This document shows, in pieces, positions 8,310 through 17,483 of a stretch of DNA of 64,000 nucleotides (position 1 is the first letter of the stretch; every line of letters begins with the position of its first letter). A model generated the notes under the pieces. That model was not told the DNA's origin, made no database searches, and saw only the letters and a list, made by a program, of their open reading frames with translations. Origin of the DNA: Kitasatospora sp. MMS16-BH015 (GTDB lineage Bacteria > Actinomycetota > Actinomycetes > Streptomycetales > Streptomycetaceae); contig NZ_CP025394.1 in the NCBI RefSeq assembly GCF_002943525.1, positions 3,286,001-3,350,000 on the forward strand, in the 5' to 3' direction. A program made the translations under genes and the position numbers.

Positions 8310-9407
8310 TCAGGCGAGTTCGCCCGCCCGGGAGAGCAGCCAGGGCTCGACCAGGCCGAGGCCGCGGACCGGGCGGCGCCACATCGGCTGGAGGTGGAAG
8401 CGGTGCTCGGGGTTGAGCAGGGCCTCGGGGCCGGGCGCGGCGGTGCCGTTGGCCTCCAGCGCCTGGGCGAACTCGCCGTCGAGCAGCACGGCGTCCTTGG
8501 GCGCGATCGAGGTGAGCCGGCTGGCCAGGTTGACGGTGGTGCCGAAGACGTCGCCCATCCGGGAGGTCACGGTGCCGAAGGCCATGCCGACCCGCAGCGC
8601 GGGGATGGTGTCCTCCTTGGCGAGCCGCTCGACCAGGCTGAGCGCGATCTCGGCGGCGGTGGCCGGGTCCTCCGAGACGAAGAGGATCTCGTCGCCCAGG
8701 GTCTTGACCACCCGGCCGCCGTAGCCGGCGATCAGGTCGGAGCAGGTGTTCTCGAAGCTCTCCACCAGCTCGCCGAGCTCCTCCTCCTCCAGCCGGCGGG
8801 AGAGCCGGGTGAAGCCGACCAGGTCGGCGAAGCCGACGGCCAGGCGGCCGCTGGTGATCTCGGTGTCCTCGGCGGCCTGCACCACCCGGCCGGTGACGGC
8901 GGCCAGCTGGCGGCGCCAGACGTAGACCAGGAACTGCTCCAGCTCCGGCAGCAGCAGCTCGACCAGCGGGTAGGCGACCTCGGCCCTGGTCAGGCCGGGC
9001 TCCACGGACTGGGTGAGGTTGTCGAGGAAGGTGTCCATCTGCCAGCCGGCCAGGCGGGCCGTGGTCTGGCCGGTGGAGCGGGCGACCTGGATGGCCATCG
9101 ACTCGCTCAGCAGGCCGGACTCGACCAGCCCGGCCAGCCGGCGCAGCGCGATCACGTCCCCGTCGGTCAGCGCGCGGGACTGCCCGATGTCCGGGAAGCC
9201 CATCGCCCGCCAGAATCTGGTGGCCAGCTCCATCGGCACCCCGGCGGCGCGGGCCGCCTGGTACGGCGTGTACCGGCGGGGTGCGTCGAGGATCAGCCGC
9301 TCCAGATCCAGGGCGACCGTCCCGTCCTGACCGTCGTCCTGGCTGCCGTCGTTGCCGCCTTCGTCTGCCACCGGCCCATCCCCGTGCGGTTGCCGCACTC
9401 GCCTCAT
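8310..9407 (-). CDS. cya: Adenylate/guanylate cyclase, Streptomyces Cya type
   Basis: A 365-aa cytoplasmic class III nucleotide cyclase. Residues about 30-170 form the helical regulatory domain of streptomycete Cya (RRYTPYQAARAAGVPMELAT). The catalytic domain spans about 185-330. Metal aspartates are in VGFADLVGFTRL (D195) and LGDEILFV (D239), and transition-state residues in TTVNLASRL (N293, R297). Lys236 in VVKTLGDE fits the purine-selecting position. cAMP is needed for spore germination and antibiotic production in S. coelicolor. Start taken as ATG 9407; a GTG about 13 codons downstream is possible. Located between the GGDEF gene and birA. Confidence 0.93.
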   Translation of the reverse strand: MRRVRQPHGDGPVADEGGNDGSQDDGQDGTVALDLERLILDAPRRYTPYQAARAAGVPMELATRFWRAMGFPDIGQSRALTDGDVIALRRLAGLVESGLLSESMAIQVARSTGQTTARLAGWQMDTFLDNLTQSVEPGLTRAEVAYPLVELLLPELEQFLVYVWRRQLAAVTGRVVQAAEDTEITSGRLAVGFADLVGFTRLSRRLEEEELGELVESFENTCSDLIAGYGGRVVKTLGDEILFVSEDPATAAEIALSLVERLAKEDTIPALRVGMAFGTVTSRMGDVFGTTVNLASRLTSIAPKDAVLLDGEFAQALEANGTAAPGPEALLNPEHRFHLQPMWRRPVRGLGLVEPWLLSRAGELA

Positions 9408-9572
9408 GTCCTGCCTGTCCCGGGCGCCCGACCACCGCAGGGGTAGTGGCGCGCCTCACACCGCTGCCAGGTGGAATGTTCGCACGGAATCGCGTAATCC
9501 GGGGCATCCGGCCGGAACACCCGCAGGTAATCGGTCAGGCCACGCGGCCGGGCCCCGGTGGTCGCCCGGCGC

Positions 9573-10454
9573 TCAGCCCGCCTCGGGCCGGACGTGTACG
9601 ACGTCTCCCGCCGCCACCGGGTGGCGATTGCCGTCGGGGGTGCGCACCACCAGCCGGCCGTCGGGGTCGACGGCCACCGCCTCGCCGACCAGCTCCTGGT
9701 CACCGGGAAGCAGCACCCGCACCTGGCGGCCGAGGGTGGTGCAGCGGGCCGCGTACGCGGGCAGCAGGCCGCTGGCCTGCGGGTCGCCGGCGGCGGCCAC
9801 CCACTCGCGGTAGAGCTCGGCGAAGGAGCGGAGCAGCTCGCGCAGCAGGGTGTCCCGGTCGGTCACGGCGGCCCCGGCCAGGGCCAGCGAGGTGGCGGTG
9901 GGGACGGGGAGCTCGGTCTCCCGCAGCGTGACGTTGACGCCCAGGCCCGCGATCACCGCGCCGCCGCTCAGCTCGGTCAGGATGCCGCCGAGCTTGCGCT
10001 CGCCGACCTGCAGGTCGTTGGGCCACTTCAGCCCGACCTCCAGCTCCGAGACCCGCCCCAGCGCCGAGGCGGCCGACACGCCCACCAGAATCGGCAGCCA
10101 GCCGTACCGCTCCATCGGCACGGCCTCGGGCCTGAGCAGCATCGAGAAGAAGAGGCCGGATCGCGCGGGTGCCTGCCACTGCCGCTCCAGCCGGCCGCGG
10201 CCGGCGTTCTGCACCTCGGCGACCAGCACGGCGCCCTCGGCGGCGCCCTCCTTGGCCCGGGCGGCCAGGTCGCTGTTGGTGGAGCCGGTCTCGGTGACCA
10301 CCTCGACGGAGGTCCAGAGCGCGCCCGGCACCACCAGGTCGCGGGAGAGCCGGGTGGCGTCCAGCGGCGGGCGGTCGAGGTCGGTCCAGGGGGAGGGGCC
10401 GTCGTGGCCGAAGCCACGCAGCCCGCTGCGGCGGGGGGAGTTCGGCTCGGTCAC
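9573..10454 (-). CDS. birA: Biotin--[acetyl-CoA-carboxylase] ligase
   Basis: A 293-aa class I biotin protein ligase. It has the biotinyl-AMP loop GRGRLERQW near 108, KWPNDL with the conserved lysine near 163, and GLGVNV, followed by an SH3-like C-terminal domain (GRQVRVLLPGDQELVGEAVA). There is no N-terminal DNA-binding winged helix, so it is an enzyme only and not a repressor. Its substrate is the biotin carboxyl carrier domain, encoded 5 kb away in accA2, and it is divergent from pccB, a partner subunit. GTG start at 10454. Confidence 0.95.
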   Translation of the reverse strand: MTEPNSPRRSGLRGFGHDGPSPWTDLDRPPLDATRLSRDLVVPGALWTSVEVVTETGSTNSDLAARAKEGAAEGAVLVAEVQNAGRGRLERQWQAPARSGLFFSMLLRPEAVPMERYGWLPILVGVSAASALGRVSELEVGLKWPNDLQVGERKLGGILTELSGGAVIAGLGVNVTLRETELPVPTATSLALAGAAVTDRDTLLRELLRSFAELYREWVAAAGDPQASGLLPAYAARCTTLGRQVRVLLPGDQELVGEAVAVDPDGRLVVRTPDGNRHPVAAGDVVHVRPEAG

Positions 10455-10594
10455 CGGGCCAGCGTACCGACGGGTCGTCAGTGCGACCCGGTATGTGCAC
10501 CCGAACGGTCAGAGGCCGCCCTATAGTGCCGCAGAAACGATGGTTAACACACTGTGTCGCTGGCCATAACCGCTTCCGCCCCGCGCTGGCTACG

Positions 10595-10608
10595 CTACTC
10601 AACGGTAG
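10595..10608 (+). promoter_or_regulatory. Candidate operator in front of pccB
   Basis: CTACTCAACGGTAG lies inside a larger inverted repeat (GCTACG-CTAC ... GTAG-tt-CGTAGC, 10589-10616), 73 bp before pccB. A closely matching 14-mer, CTACTCGCCGGTAA, stands before accA2 (14337-14350), with 11 of 14 positions identical. A common TetR-like regulator of acyl-CoA carboxylase genes is plausible but not shown. Confidence 0.4.
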
Positions 10609-10680
10609 TTCGTAGCGCCGCCCTGCCCGGAGGTCGTGGGGATGTCAGGACGCGGCCCATGATCAGGGAGAGCCACCGGA

Positions 10681-12273
10681 ATGACCGAGGCGTCGTACGA
10701 CCCGCACACCACTGCCGGAAAGCTGGCCGACCTGCGGCGCAGGATCGACGAGGCGGTGCACTCCGGCTCGGCCGCCGCGGTCGAGAAGCAGCACGCCAAG
10801 GGCAAGCTGACCGCCCGTGAGCGGGTGGTCGAGCTGCTGGACGAGGACTCCTTCGTCGAGTTCGACGAGTTCGCCCGGCACCGCTCCACCAACTTCGGCC
10901 AGGCCGCCAACCGCCCGTACGGCGACGGCGTGGTCACCGGCTACGGCACGATCGACGGCCGTCAGGTCGCCGTCTTCGCCCAGGACTTCACCGTCTTCGG
11001 CGGCTCCCTCGGCGAGGTCTTCGGCGAGAAGATCGTCAAGGTGATGGACTTCGCCCTGAAGACCGGCTGCCCGGTCATCGGCATCAACGACTCCGGCGGC
11101 GCCCGGATCCAGGAGGGCGTGGTCTCGCTCGGCCTGTACGGCGAGATCTTCCGCCGCAACGTGCACGCCTCGGGCGTCATCCCGCAGATCTCGCTGATCA
11201 TGGGCCCCTGCGCCGGCGGCGCGGTCTACTCCCCCGCGATCACCGACTTCGTGGTGATGGCCGACCAGACCTCACACATGTTCATCACCGGCCCGGACGT
11301 GATCAAGACCGTCACCGGCGAGGACGTGGGCATGGAGGAGCTCGGCGGCGCCCGCGCGCACAACACCAAGTCGGGCAACGCGCACTACCTGGCCTCGGAC
11401 GAGAAGGAGGCCATCGAGTACGTCAAGAGCCTGCTCTCGTACCTGCCCTCCAACAACCTCACCGACCCGCCGTCCTACCCCGAGCAGGCCGACCTCGCGA
11501 TCACCGACGAGGACCTCGAGCTCGACGCCATCGTGCCGGACTCGGCGAACCAGCCGTACGACATGCACAAGGTGATCGAGCACGTCCTCGACGACGGCGA
11601 GTTCCTGGAGACCCAGCCGCTCTTCGCCGGCAACATCATCACCGGCTTCGGCCGGGTCGAGGGCCACCCGGTCGGCATCGTCGGCAACCAGCCGATGGAC
11701 CTGGCCGGCTGCCTGGACATCAACGCCTCCGAGAAGGCCGCGCGGTTCGTCCGCACCTGCGACAGCTTCAACATCCCGGTCATCACCTTCGTGGACGTCC
11801 CCGGCTTCCTGCCCGGCGTCGGCCAGGAGCACGAGGGCATCATCCGGCGCGGCGCCAAGCTCATCTACGCCTACGCCGAGGCCACCGTGCCGCTGATCAC
11901 CGTCATCACCCGCAAGGCCTTCGGCGGCGCCTACGACGTCATGGGCTCCAAGCACCTGGGTGCCGACCTCAACCTGGCCTGGCCCACCGCGCAGATCGCC
12001 GTGATGGGCGCCCAGGGCGCCGCCAACATCGTCTACCGCCGCGAGCTGACCGAGGCCGCGAAGGCCGGCGAGGACGTGGACGCGCGCCGCGCCGAGCTGG
12101 TCGCGGAGTACGAGGACACCCTGCTCAACCCGTACCTGGCCGCCGAGCGGGGCTACGTGGACGCCGTCATCGCGCCGAGCGAGACCCGCCAGCACATCGT
12201 GAAGGGGCTGCGGGCGCTGCGGGGCAAGCGCGAGGTGCTGCCGCCGAAGAAGCACGGCAACATTCCCCTGTAA
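10681..12273 (+). CDS. pccB: Propionyl-CoA carboxylase beta (carboxyltransferase) subunit
   Basis: A 530-aa carboxyltransferase that moves carboxybiotin CO2 to propionyl-CoA, giving methylmalonyl-CoA, a polyketide and odd-chain precursor. The N-terminal lobe holds [12 protein letters not shown] and [13 protein letters not shown]; the C-terminal lobe holds [13 protein letters not shown] and [13 protein letters not shown]. The Asp in GGAYDVM (residue 419) corresponds to the Asp422 that favours propionyl-CoA in S. coelicolor PccB; acetyl-type subunits have Ile there. Length equals the known PccB. GGGAGAG precedes the ATG. pccE follows 34 bp downstream and the biotinylated partner AccA2 is at 14.4 kb. 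Confidence 0.96.
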   Translation: MTEASYDPHTTAGKLADLRRRIDEAVHSGSAAAVEKQHAKGKLTARERVVELLDEDSFVEFDEFARHRSTNFGQAANRPYGDGVVTGYGTIDGRQVAVFAQDFTVFGGSLGEVFGEKIVKVMDFALKTGCPVIGINDSGGARIQEGVVSLGLYGEIFRRNVHASGVIPQISLIMGPCAGGAVYSPAITDFVVMADQTSHMFITGPDVIKTVTGEDVGMEELGGARAHNTKSGNAHYLASDEKEAIEYVKSLLSYLPSNNLTDPPSYPEQADLAITDEDLELDAIVPDSANQPYDMHKVIEHVLDDGEFLETQPLFAGNIITGFGRVEGHPVGIVGNQPMDLAGCLDINASEKAARFVRTCDSFNIPVITFVDVPGFLPGVGQEHEGIIRRGAKLIYAYAEATVPLITVITRKAFGGAYDVMGSKHLGADLNLAWPTAQIAVMGAQGAANIVYRRELTEAAKAGEDVDARRAELVAEYEDTLLNPYLAAERGYVDAVIAPSETRQHIVKGLRALRGKREVLPPKKHGNIPL

Positions 12274-12307
12274 GCCCGTCGCGCCCCCGGAAAGGGAGTA
12301 CCACCGC

Positions 12308-12529
12308 ATGGCACCCATCCAAGTGCTGCACGGGCAGCCGACCCCCGAGGAGCTGGCCACCGTCCTGGCGGTGGTCTCAGCCCGGGCCGCCGCAGCTGAG
12401 GCCGCTGCCGCGGCCTCTCGAAGCGACGGCCCGGCAAACCCCTGGGACGACCAGGCCCGGCGCCTGCGCCTCACCCCGATGGCGGGCCCCAACGCCTGGC
12501 GCACCGCCGGCTGGGCCGCCTGGCGCTGA
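12308..12529 (+). CDS. pccE: Acyl-CoA carboxylase epsilon subunit
   Basis: A 73-aa subunit found only in actinobacterial acyl-CoA carboxylases, where it stabilises and activates the alpha-beta complex. The N-terminal IQVLHGQPTPEELATVLAVV is the typical strand-helix start, followed by an Ala-rich helix and the conserved C-terminal W-rich segment (PNAWRTAGWAAWR). GGAAAGGGAG precedes the ATG. Co-transcribed with pccB (34-bp gap) and followed by a large palindromic repeat that probably terminates the operon. Confidence 0.92.
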   Translation: MAPIQVLHGQPTPEELATVLAVVSARAAAAEAAAAASRSDGPANPWDDQARRLRLTPMAGPNAWRTAGWAAWR

Positions 12530-12535
12530 TTTTTT

Positions 12536-12634
12536 AGGGGCTCGGGGAACTGCGAGGGCATGCCCGGATGCGGTGCACTCCTTAACGAGTACACGCCCCA
12601 AGGGATGCCCTCGCAGTTCCCCGAGCCCCTGATG
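12536..12634. repeat. 99-bp dispersed palindromic repeat, copy A
   Basis: The ends AGGGGCTCGGGGAACTGCGA and TCGCAGTTCCCCGAGCCCCT are complementary, giving a stem of about 25 bp. The middle has ACTCCTTAACGAGT, itself a small hairpin. Copy B at 38567-38665 has the same length and differs at only 6 of 99 positions, all transitions. Position after pccE suggests a terminator function. The right arm also overlaps the likely maf promoter. Confidence 0.88.
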
Positions 12635-12651
12635 TGGTTACCCTGCTGCCT

Positions 12652-13248
12652 ATGGCTTCTCGCATTCTCGTCCTCGCCTCCCAGTCCCCCGCCCGCCTCG
12701 GGCTGCTCCGGCAGGCGGGGCTGGACCCGCAGGTGCGGGTGAGCGGGGTGGACGAGGACGCGCTGTCGGCCGCGACGCCCGGTGAGCTGGCGCTGGTGCT
12801 GGCCGAGGCCAAGGCGAATGTGGTGGCCGGGCAGCTCACCGGGGGTGAGCTGGTGATCGGGTGCGACTCGGTGCTGGAGCTCGACGGGCAGGCCCTCGGC
12901 AAGCCCGCCGACGCCGCCGAGGCCACCGCCCGGTGGCTGGCGATGCGGGGCCGCGAAGGCGTGCTCCGCACCGGCCACTGCGTGATCGACACCGCCACCG
13001 GCCGCCAGGCCTCGGCCACCGCCTCCACCACCGTGCGCTTCGGCACCCCCGACGAGGCCGAGATCGCCGCCTACGTCGCCTCCGGCGAGCCGCTGCACGT
13101 CGCGGGTGCCTTCACCCTGGACGGCCGCTCGGCCCCCTTCGTCGACGGCATCGACGGCGACCCCGGCAACGTCATCGGCCTCTCCCTCCCGCTGCTGCGC
13201 GGCCTGCTGGCCGAGCTCGACCTGCGGATCACCGACCTCTGGGCCTAG
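12652..13248 (+). CDS. maf: Maf-family nucleoside triphosphate pyrophosphatase
   Basis: A 198-aa house-cleaning pyrophosphatase (YhdE/Maf) that hydrolyses modified or canonical NTPs to NMP and PPi. Diagnostic blocks are [12 protein letters not shown] at the N-terminus, EAKANVVA, the catalytic-aspartate block [22 protein letters not shown] and [17 protein letters not shown] 12652 is taken as the start. A TACCCT -10 box lies 7 bases before it and no ribosome binding site is visible, so translation is probably leaderless. GTG 12634 is an in-frame alternative inside the repeat. The 3' end overlaps the convergent lipoprotein gene by 4 bp. Confidence 0.93.
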   Translation: MASRILVLASQSPARLGLLRQAGLDPQVRVSGVDEDALSAATPGELALVLAEAKANVVAGQLTGGELVIGCDSVLELDGQALGKPADAAEATARWLAMRGREGVLRTGHCVIDTATGRQASATASTTVRFGTPDEAEIAAYVASGEPLHVAGAFTLDGRSAPFVDGIDGDPGNVIGLSLPLLRGLLAELDLRITDLWA

Positions 13249-13985
13249 GAGACAGGCGCGTACTTCGCCAGGAAGGCCAGTACGTCCGGCAGCGCGCCGT
13301 CCCGGAGCAGCAGGGCACCGTGGTTCGCGCCCGAGTAGAGCTTGACCTGCTTGGCCGGGCTGACGGCCTGCCTGTGCAGCGAGCCGGCGTTGTCCGCGAA
13401 GGGCTGGTCGTACTCCTCGGCGGCGAAGAACTCGGCCGCCTTGGAGGCCGTCACCGCCTTGACCCCGTCGAAGTCGCCGAACTGCTCGGGCCCGCTGAGC
13501 GAGACCACGGCCGGCACCGGCAGCACGCCGGGCCGGGAGCCGGCCACCAGGGAGGCGGTGCCGCCCTTGGAGGCGCCGACCAGGGCCACCGTGGTGACGC
13601 CCTTGCCCTTGAGGTACTCCTCGGCGGAGTGGATGTCCTCCGGCACCTCCCCCTGCGAGGTGAACGGCAGCACCGCGTACCCGGCCTTGGTGAAGGCCGC
13701 CAGGTACGGGTACCAGTCGCAGAGCGAGCCGCCGTTCTGGTGCGAGAACACCACTGCCGTGGTGGCGTGGCCCGCGTCCGAGTCCCGAAAGTACGCGTCC
13801 CTTTCCACGCCGCTGCTCGGCAGCCCGAAGGACCCCTTGTCCGCCTCGGTCTGCGACAGGCAGCCGTAGGTGGCCGCCGTCCGGCTCGGGCTCGGCGCCG
13901 CCTTGGCGGCCCCGCCGCTGCCGCACCCCGCCAGCAGGCCGACTGCCAGCGCCGCACCCAGTACCGGTCTGATCGTTCTCCGCAT
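13245..13985 (-). CDS. Lipoprotein alpha/beta hydrolase
   Basis: A 246-aa exported lipoprotein. It has a signal peptide ending in the lipobox LLAGC (Cys near residue 21), then a compact alpha/beta hydrolase domain. The nucleophile elbow is GASKGG (near 140), and the probable catalytic His is in [10 protein letters not shown] near the C-terminus. The family is close to dienelactone-hydrolase or esterase-like proteins of unknown substrate. The ATG at 13985 is preceded by GGGGAG. Upstream is a 411-bp gap toward accA2. Confidence 0.85.
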   Translation of the reverse strand: MRRTIRPVLGAALAVGLLAGCGSGGAAKAAPSPSRTAATYGCLSQTEADKGSFGLPSSGVERDAYFRDSDAGHATTAVVFSHQNGGSLCDWYPYLAAFTKAGYAVLPFTSQGEVPEDIHSAEEYLKGKGVTTVALVGASKGGTASLVAGSRPGVLPVPAVVSLSGPEQFGDFDGVKAVTASKAAEFFAAEEYDQPFADNAGSLHRQAVSPAKQVKLYSGANHGALLLRDGALPDVLAFLAKYAPVS

Positions 13986-14166
13986 GTGGATCACTCCCCC
14001 GTCGTCATGAGTGGTCCATACCACCATGATCAGAGGCGCCGGGAACAGGGTGTCGCTGTGGATCCGGACAGATCCACGACCGGACATCTGTTGCCCGAAG
14101 CCACCTCTGGCACCGGTGTGCACCGATAGGCTGGCGCCCGCTGCCTGGGACCGAGGAGGAGCGGGG

Positions 14167-14367
14167 ATGGCCGACGACTGTGGCGCAGGCCACGGCCCTC
14201 GACGAGGCGCGCAAGCCCGCCTTCGGCCGCCGTCTGCCGCCGCGCGTAGCGTTGCCACCAGGGAAGCGTCTCGCTCCGTGCCCAGGCGATCACGTATTCG
14301 TGTCACGCTCCGTGTGGGCAAGCTCACCACCTGGGGCTACTCGCCGGTAAGACCCCGTAATCCCTAG
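14167..14367 (+). CDS. Possible small ORF upstream of accA2 (doubtful)
   Basis: 66 codons starting [19 protein letters not shown], Arg- and Ser-rich, with GAGGAGGAGCGGGG directly before the ATG. Codon bias is weaker than in neighbouring genes. No family is recognised. It ends 29 bp before the accA2 start and would overlap the predicted accA2 promoter, which argues against it. Kept only because the ribosome binding site is strong. Confidence 0.2.
   Translation: MADDCGAGHGPRRGAQARLRPPSAAARSVATREASRSVPRRSRIRVTLRVGKLTTWGYSPVRPRNP
14337..14350 (+). promoter_or_regulatory. Candidate operator in front of accA2
   Basis: CTACTCGCCGGTAA, matching the pccB upstream motif (10595-10608) at 11 of 14 positions. 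It ends 46 bp before the accA2 start and about 14 bp upstream of the candidate -10 box TAGACT, so it would overlap the -35 region. Confidence 0.4.
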
Positions 14368-14396
14368 ACTTCACGAGGTTCAAGAAGGGAGCCACA

Positions 14397-16172
14397 GTGC
14401 GCAAGGTGCTCATCGCCAACCGCGGAGAAATCGCCGTCCGCGTCGCCCGGGCCTGCTCGGATGCCGGTATCGCCAGCGTCGCCGTCTACGCCGAGCCGGA
14501 CCGGGATGCGCTGCACGTCCGCGCGGCCGACGAGGCGTACGCGCTCGGCGGCGACACCCCCGGCACCAGCTACCTGGACATCGCCAAGGTGCTCAAGGCA
14601 GCCGCCGACTCGGGTGCGGACGCCGTCCACCCCGGCTACGGCTTCCTCTCCGAGAACGCCGACTTCGCCCAGGCCGTGCTCGACGCCGGTCTGACCTGGA
14701 TCGGCCCGCCGCCGCAGGCCATCCGCGACCTCGGTGACAAGGTCACCGCCCGGCACGTCGCCCAGCGCGCCGGCGCCCCGCTGGTCGCCGGCACCGCCGA
14801 GCCGGTCCAGGGCTCGGACGAGGTCGTCGCCTTCGCCCAGGAGCACGGCCTGCCGGTCGCCATCAAGGCGGCCTTCGGCGGTGGCGGTCGCGGCCTGAAG
14901 GTCGCCCGCACCCTTGAGGAGATCCCCGAGCTGTACGAGTCGGCGGTCCGCGAGGCCGTCGCCGCCTTCGGCCGGGGCGAGTGCTTCGTCGAGCAGTACC
15001 TGGACAACCCGCGCCACGTCGAGACCCAGTGCCTGGCCGACCAGCACGGCAACGTCGTGATCGTCTCCACCCGTGACTGCTCGCTGCAGCGCCGCCACCA
15101 GAAGCTGGTCGAGGAGGCGCCCGCGCCGTTCCTCACCGACGAGCAGAACGCGGAGCTGTACCGCGCCTCCAAGGCGATCCTGCGCGAGGCGGGCTACGTC
15201 GGCGCCGGCACCTGCGAGTTCCTGGTCTCCCAGGACGGGCTGATCTCCTTCCTGGAGGTCAACACCCGCCTGCAGGTCGAGCACCCGGTCTCCGAGGAGG
15301 TCACCGGGATCGACCTGGTCCGCGAGATGTTCCGGATCGCCGACGGCGAGGAGCTCGGCTACGACGACCCGGAGGTGCGGGGTCACTCGATCGAGTTCCG
15401 CATCAACGGCGAGGACCCGGGCCGCAACTTCCTGCCCGCCCCCGGCACCGTCACCCTCTTCAGCCCGCCCTCGGGCCCCGGGGTGCGCCTGGACGCGGGC
15501 GTCGAGTCCGGCTCGGTCATCGGCCCGGCCTGGGACTCGCTGCTGGCCAAGCTGATCGTCACCGGCTCCTCGCGCAAGCAGGCGCTGCAGCGCGCGGCCC
15601 GTGCGCTCTCGGAGTTCAAGGTGGAGGGCATGGCCACCGCCATCCCGTTCCACCAGGCGGTCGTCACCGACCCGGCGTTCGCGCCCGAGGTGCACGGCGG
15701 CGAGGGCCCGTTCACGGTCTACACCCGCTGGATCGAGACCGACTTCGACAACACCATCCCCGCCTTCACCGGCGCGGGTGGCGACGCGGACGAGGCCGAC
15801 CAGCGCGAGACCGTGGTGGTCGAGGTCGGCGGCAAGCGGATCGAGGTCTCGCTGCCCTCCTCGCTCGGCGTCGGTTCGGCCGCGCCGGCCGCCGCGGGCG
15901 CCGGGGCCAAGGCCAAGCGCCGGGTGGGCGCCAAGAAGGCCGGTTCGGCCGTCTCCGGTGACACCCTCGCCTCGCCGATGCAGGGCACCATCGTCAAGGT
16001 CGCGGTCGAGGAGGGCCAGGTCGTCGCCGAGGGCGACCTGATCGTCGTCCTGGAGGCCATGAAGATGGAGCAGCCCCTCAACGCCCACAAGGCCGGCACC
16101 ATCGTCGGCCTCAAGGCCGAGGTCGGCGGCAGCGTGAGCAGCGGCGCCGCCCTCTGCGAGATCAAGGACTGA
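14397..16172 (+). CDS. accA2: Acyl-CoA carboxylase alpha subunit (biotin carboxylase plus BCCP)
   Basis: A 591-aa biotinylated subunit shared by acetyl- and propionyl-CoA carboxylases in streptomycetes. The biotin carboxylase domain covers about 1-445, with [20 protein letters not shown], the ATP-grasp loop [24 protein letters not shown] and [10 protein letters not shown] linker rich in Ala and Lys follows, then the biotinyl domain with EAMKMEQP, where Lys556 is the biotin attachment site for BirA. Full family length. GTG start at 14397 with GAAGGGAG upstream. Ends at a large inverted repeat. Confidence 0.96.
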   Translation: MRKVLIANRGEIAVRVARACSDAGIASVAVYAEPDRDALHVRAADEAYALGGDTPGTSYLDIAKVLKAAADSGADAVHPGYGFLSENADFAQAVLDAGLTWIGPPPQAIRDLGDKVTARHVAQRAGAPLVAGTAEPVQGSDEVVAFAQEHGLPVAIKAAFGGGGRGLKVARTLEEIPELYESAVREAVAAFGRGECFVEQYLDNPRHVETQCLADQHGNVVIVSTRDCSLQRRHQKLVEEAPAPFLTDEQNAELYRASKAILREAGYVGAGTCEFLVSQDGLISFLEVNTRLQVEHPVSEEVTGIDLVREMFRIADGEELGYDDPEVRGHSIEFRINGEDPGRNFLPAPGTVTLFSPPSGPGVRLDAGVESGSVIGPAWDSLLAKLIVTGSSRKQALQRAARALSEFKVEGMATAIPFHQAVVTDPAFAPEVHGGEGPFTVYTRWIETDFDNTIPAFTGAGGDADEADQRETVVVEVGGKRIEVSLPSSLGVGSAAPAAAGAGAKAKRRVGAKKAGSAVSGDTLASPMQGTIVKVAVEEGQVVAEGDLIVVLEAMKMEQPLNAHKAGTIVGLKAEVGGSVSSGAALCEIKD

Positions 16173-16181
16173 CGTCCCCTT

Positions 16182-16282
16182 AGTTGCACTACCAGGGGCG
16201 CGGGGAACTGCGCGGGCCCGGAAGCCGACGACCCGTCACCTTCCGCCTCGCGCAGTTCCTCGCGCCCCTTGGTGTTGCAACT
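16182..16282. terminator. Long inverted repeat after accA2
   Basis: The arms 16182-16216 and 16246-16282 share AGTTGCA...CCA-GGGGCGCGGGGAACTGCGCG with a few mismatches, forming a stem above 30 bp. The region separates the converging accA2 and DeoR genes. A further single arm of the same family (16344-16371, reverse orientation) follows immediately. Confidence 0.75.
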
Positions 16283-16343
16283 GGATCAGAGCAGGACGAA
16301 TTCGGACGGCTTCTTCCGAAGTCGCGCGCGCAGTTAGTTCAAT

Positions 16344-16371
16344 GGGCCCCGCGCCCCTGGATAGTGCAACT
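16344..16371. repeat. Solitary arm of the GGGGCGCGGGG repeat family
   Basis: The reverse complement reads AGTTGCACTATCCAGGGGCG followed by CGGGG, almost identical to the left arm of the 16182 repeat. It lies 19 bp from the DeoR stop codon and may pair with the 16182 arm in an alternative hairpin. Confidence 0.6.
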
Positions 16372-16389
16372 GACCCGCGCCGGAAAGAA

Positions 16390-17286
16390 CTACCGGACTC
16401 GTTCGGGGACGATCCCCGGGCGGCGCTGGCCGGGCAAGGGGGGGCCGGGACGGCGCGCCGCGGTCGGGGGCTGGGGGTGGTGGACCGGGGGTTCGGCGGC
16501 GAGGCCGAGGGGGGCGACGGCGATCTGGACGCCGCAGTCGGCGAGGAGGTCGAGCTCGCGGGCGGTCGGGTCCTCCCCGGCCGCGTGCTCGTCGGTCACC
16601 AACCGGGTGATGCCCTCCGTCGGGACGGTCGGGAACATGGAGTCCGCGCCGAGCTTGGTGTGGTCGGCGAGGACGATGACCTCGGCGGCCGACTGCACCA
16701 GTGCCCGGTCCACGCTCGCGGAGAGCATGTTGGCGGTGGAGAGGCCGCGCTCGGCGGTCAGCCCGCTGCCGGAGATGAACGCCTTGGTGACCCGCAGCCC
16801 GTGCAGCGACTGCTCGGCCCCGCTGCCCACCAGGGCGTAGTTGGAGCCGCGCAGGGTGCCCCCGGTCATCACCACCTCGACCCGGTTCGCGTGGGCCAGC
16901 GCCTGCGCGACCAGCAGCGAGTTGGTGACCACCGTCAGCCCGGGGATCCGGGCCAGCCGGCGGGCCAGCTCCTGGGTGGTGGTGCCGGCGCCGACCACGA
17001 CGGCGTCGCCCTCCTCGACCAGACCGGCGGCGAGATCGGCGATCGCGCTCTTCTCGGCGGCGGCGAGGTGGGTCTTCTGCGGGTACCCGGGCTCCCGGCT
17101 GAAGCCGCCGGGCAGCACCGCACCGCCGTGACGGCGGTCGAGCAGCCCTTCGGCCTCCAGCGCCCGGACGTCTCGGCGTACGGTGACTTCGGAGGTCTGG
17201 ACGACGCGGGCCAGCTCTCGGAGCGACACGGCTCCGTTGGCACGCACCATCTCGAGGATCAACTGGCGACGTTCTGCTGCAAACAC
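16390..17286 (-). CDS. DeoR/GlpR-family transcriptional regulator
   Basis: A 298-aa repressor-type protein. The N-terminal DeoR helix-turn-helix is RRQLILEMVRANGAVSLREL then VVQTSEVTVRRDVRALEAEG (residues 7-45). The C-terminal phosphosugar sensor domain has VVGAGTTTQELARRL, VVTNSLLVAQALA, MTGGTLRGSNYALVG and LADHTKLG. The final 30 residues are Pro-rich and non-conserved. GTG start. It lies near the nucleoside genes at 19.6-22.4 kb, so it is a natural candidate for controlling sugar or nucleoside use. No copy of the CTACGCGCGTAG operator is in front of it. Confidence 0.92.
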   Translation of the reverse strand: MFAAERRQLILEMVRANGAVSLRELARVVQTSEVTVRRDVRALEAEGLLDRRHGGAVLPGGFSREPGYPQKTHLAAAEKSAIADLAAGLVEEGDAVVVGAGTTTQELARRLARIPGLTVVTNSLLVAQALAHANRVEVVMTGGTLRGSNYALVGSGAEQSLHGLRVTKAFISGSGLTAERGLSTANMLSASVDRALVQSAAEVIVLADHTKLGADSMFPTVPTEGITRLVTDEHAAGEDPTARELDLLADCGVQIAVAPLGLAAEPPVHHPQPPTAARRPGPPLPGQRRPGIVPERVR

Positions 17287-17440
17287 AGAACCGACGGTAA
17301 CTGAATGACCGTCTGCTTTCAGGCGTTTGCAGCTGGTAACGGGAAATGCTCACCTCGGACCAGCGTGCGACCGTACAATACGCGCCGTCAGCAAGCCGGG
17401 GAGCGCTGCGCCGCCCGGGTGATCACCCCGGAAAGGCGGA

Positions 17441-17467
17441 GGGGCGGCCACCGGAGGTGGCCGCCCC
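17441..17467 (-). terminator. Hairpin terminator after the quinone dehydrogenase gene
   Basis: GGGGCGGCCACC and GGTGGCCGCCCC form a perfect 12-bp stem with a GGA loop, located 17 bp past the leftward gene's stop codon. No T-tract follows, as is common for streptomycete terminators. Confidence 0.75.
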
Positions 17468-17483
17468 AACTCGCTTCCGCAGC

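Larger units (their letters stand above)
13986..14396. other. Intergenic region between lipoprotein gene and accA2
   Basis: A 411-bp divergent region. It contains a possible 66-codon rightward frame (14167-14367) with an excellent GGAGGAG ribosome binding site but weak third-position GC (about 68% over its first part), so coding is doubtful. It also holds the CTACTC motif at 14337-14350 and a TAGACT -10 box (about 14365-14370) likely serving accA2. Nothing else recognisable. Confidence 0.5.

Noticed and set aside
11272..13926. Very long antisense reading frame (884 codons) over pccB, pccE and maf
   Set aside because: It mirrors the GC-rich third positions of real genes on the other strand, has Gly/Arg/Val-rich composition without domains, and crosses several genes and a repeat.
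14236..14250. CGCGCGTAG between the lipoprotein gene and accA2 as an operator
   Set aside because: Half-site only, not at a -10 box, and upstream of a fatty-acid gene; likely chance in GC-rich DNA.
14364..16088. Antisense frame of 574 codons over accA2
   Set aside because: No recognisable domain, fully contained in a well-identified gene.
17370..17392. TACGCGCCG-like sequence upstream of the DeoR gene as a regulon operator
   Set aside because: Only about 7 of 12 positions match CTACGCGCGTAG and the symmetry is lost.
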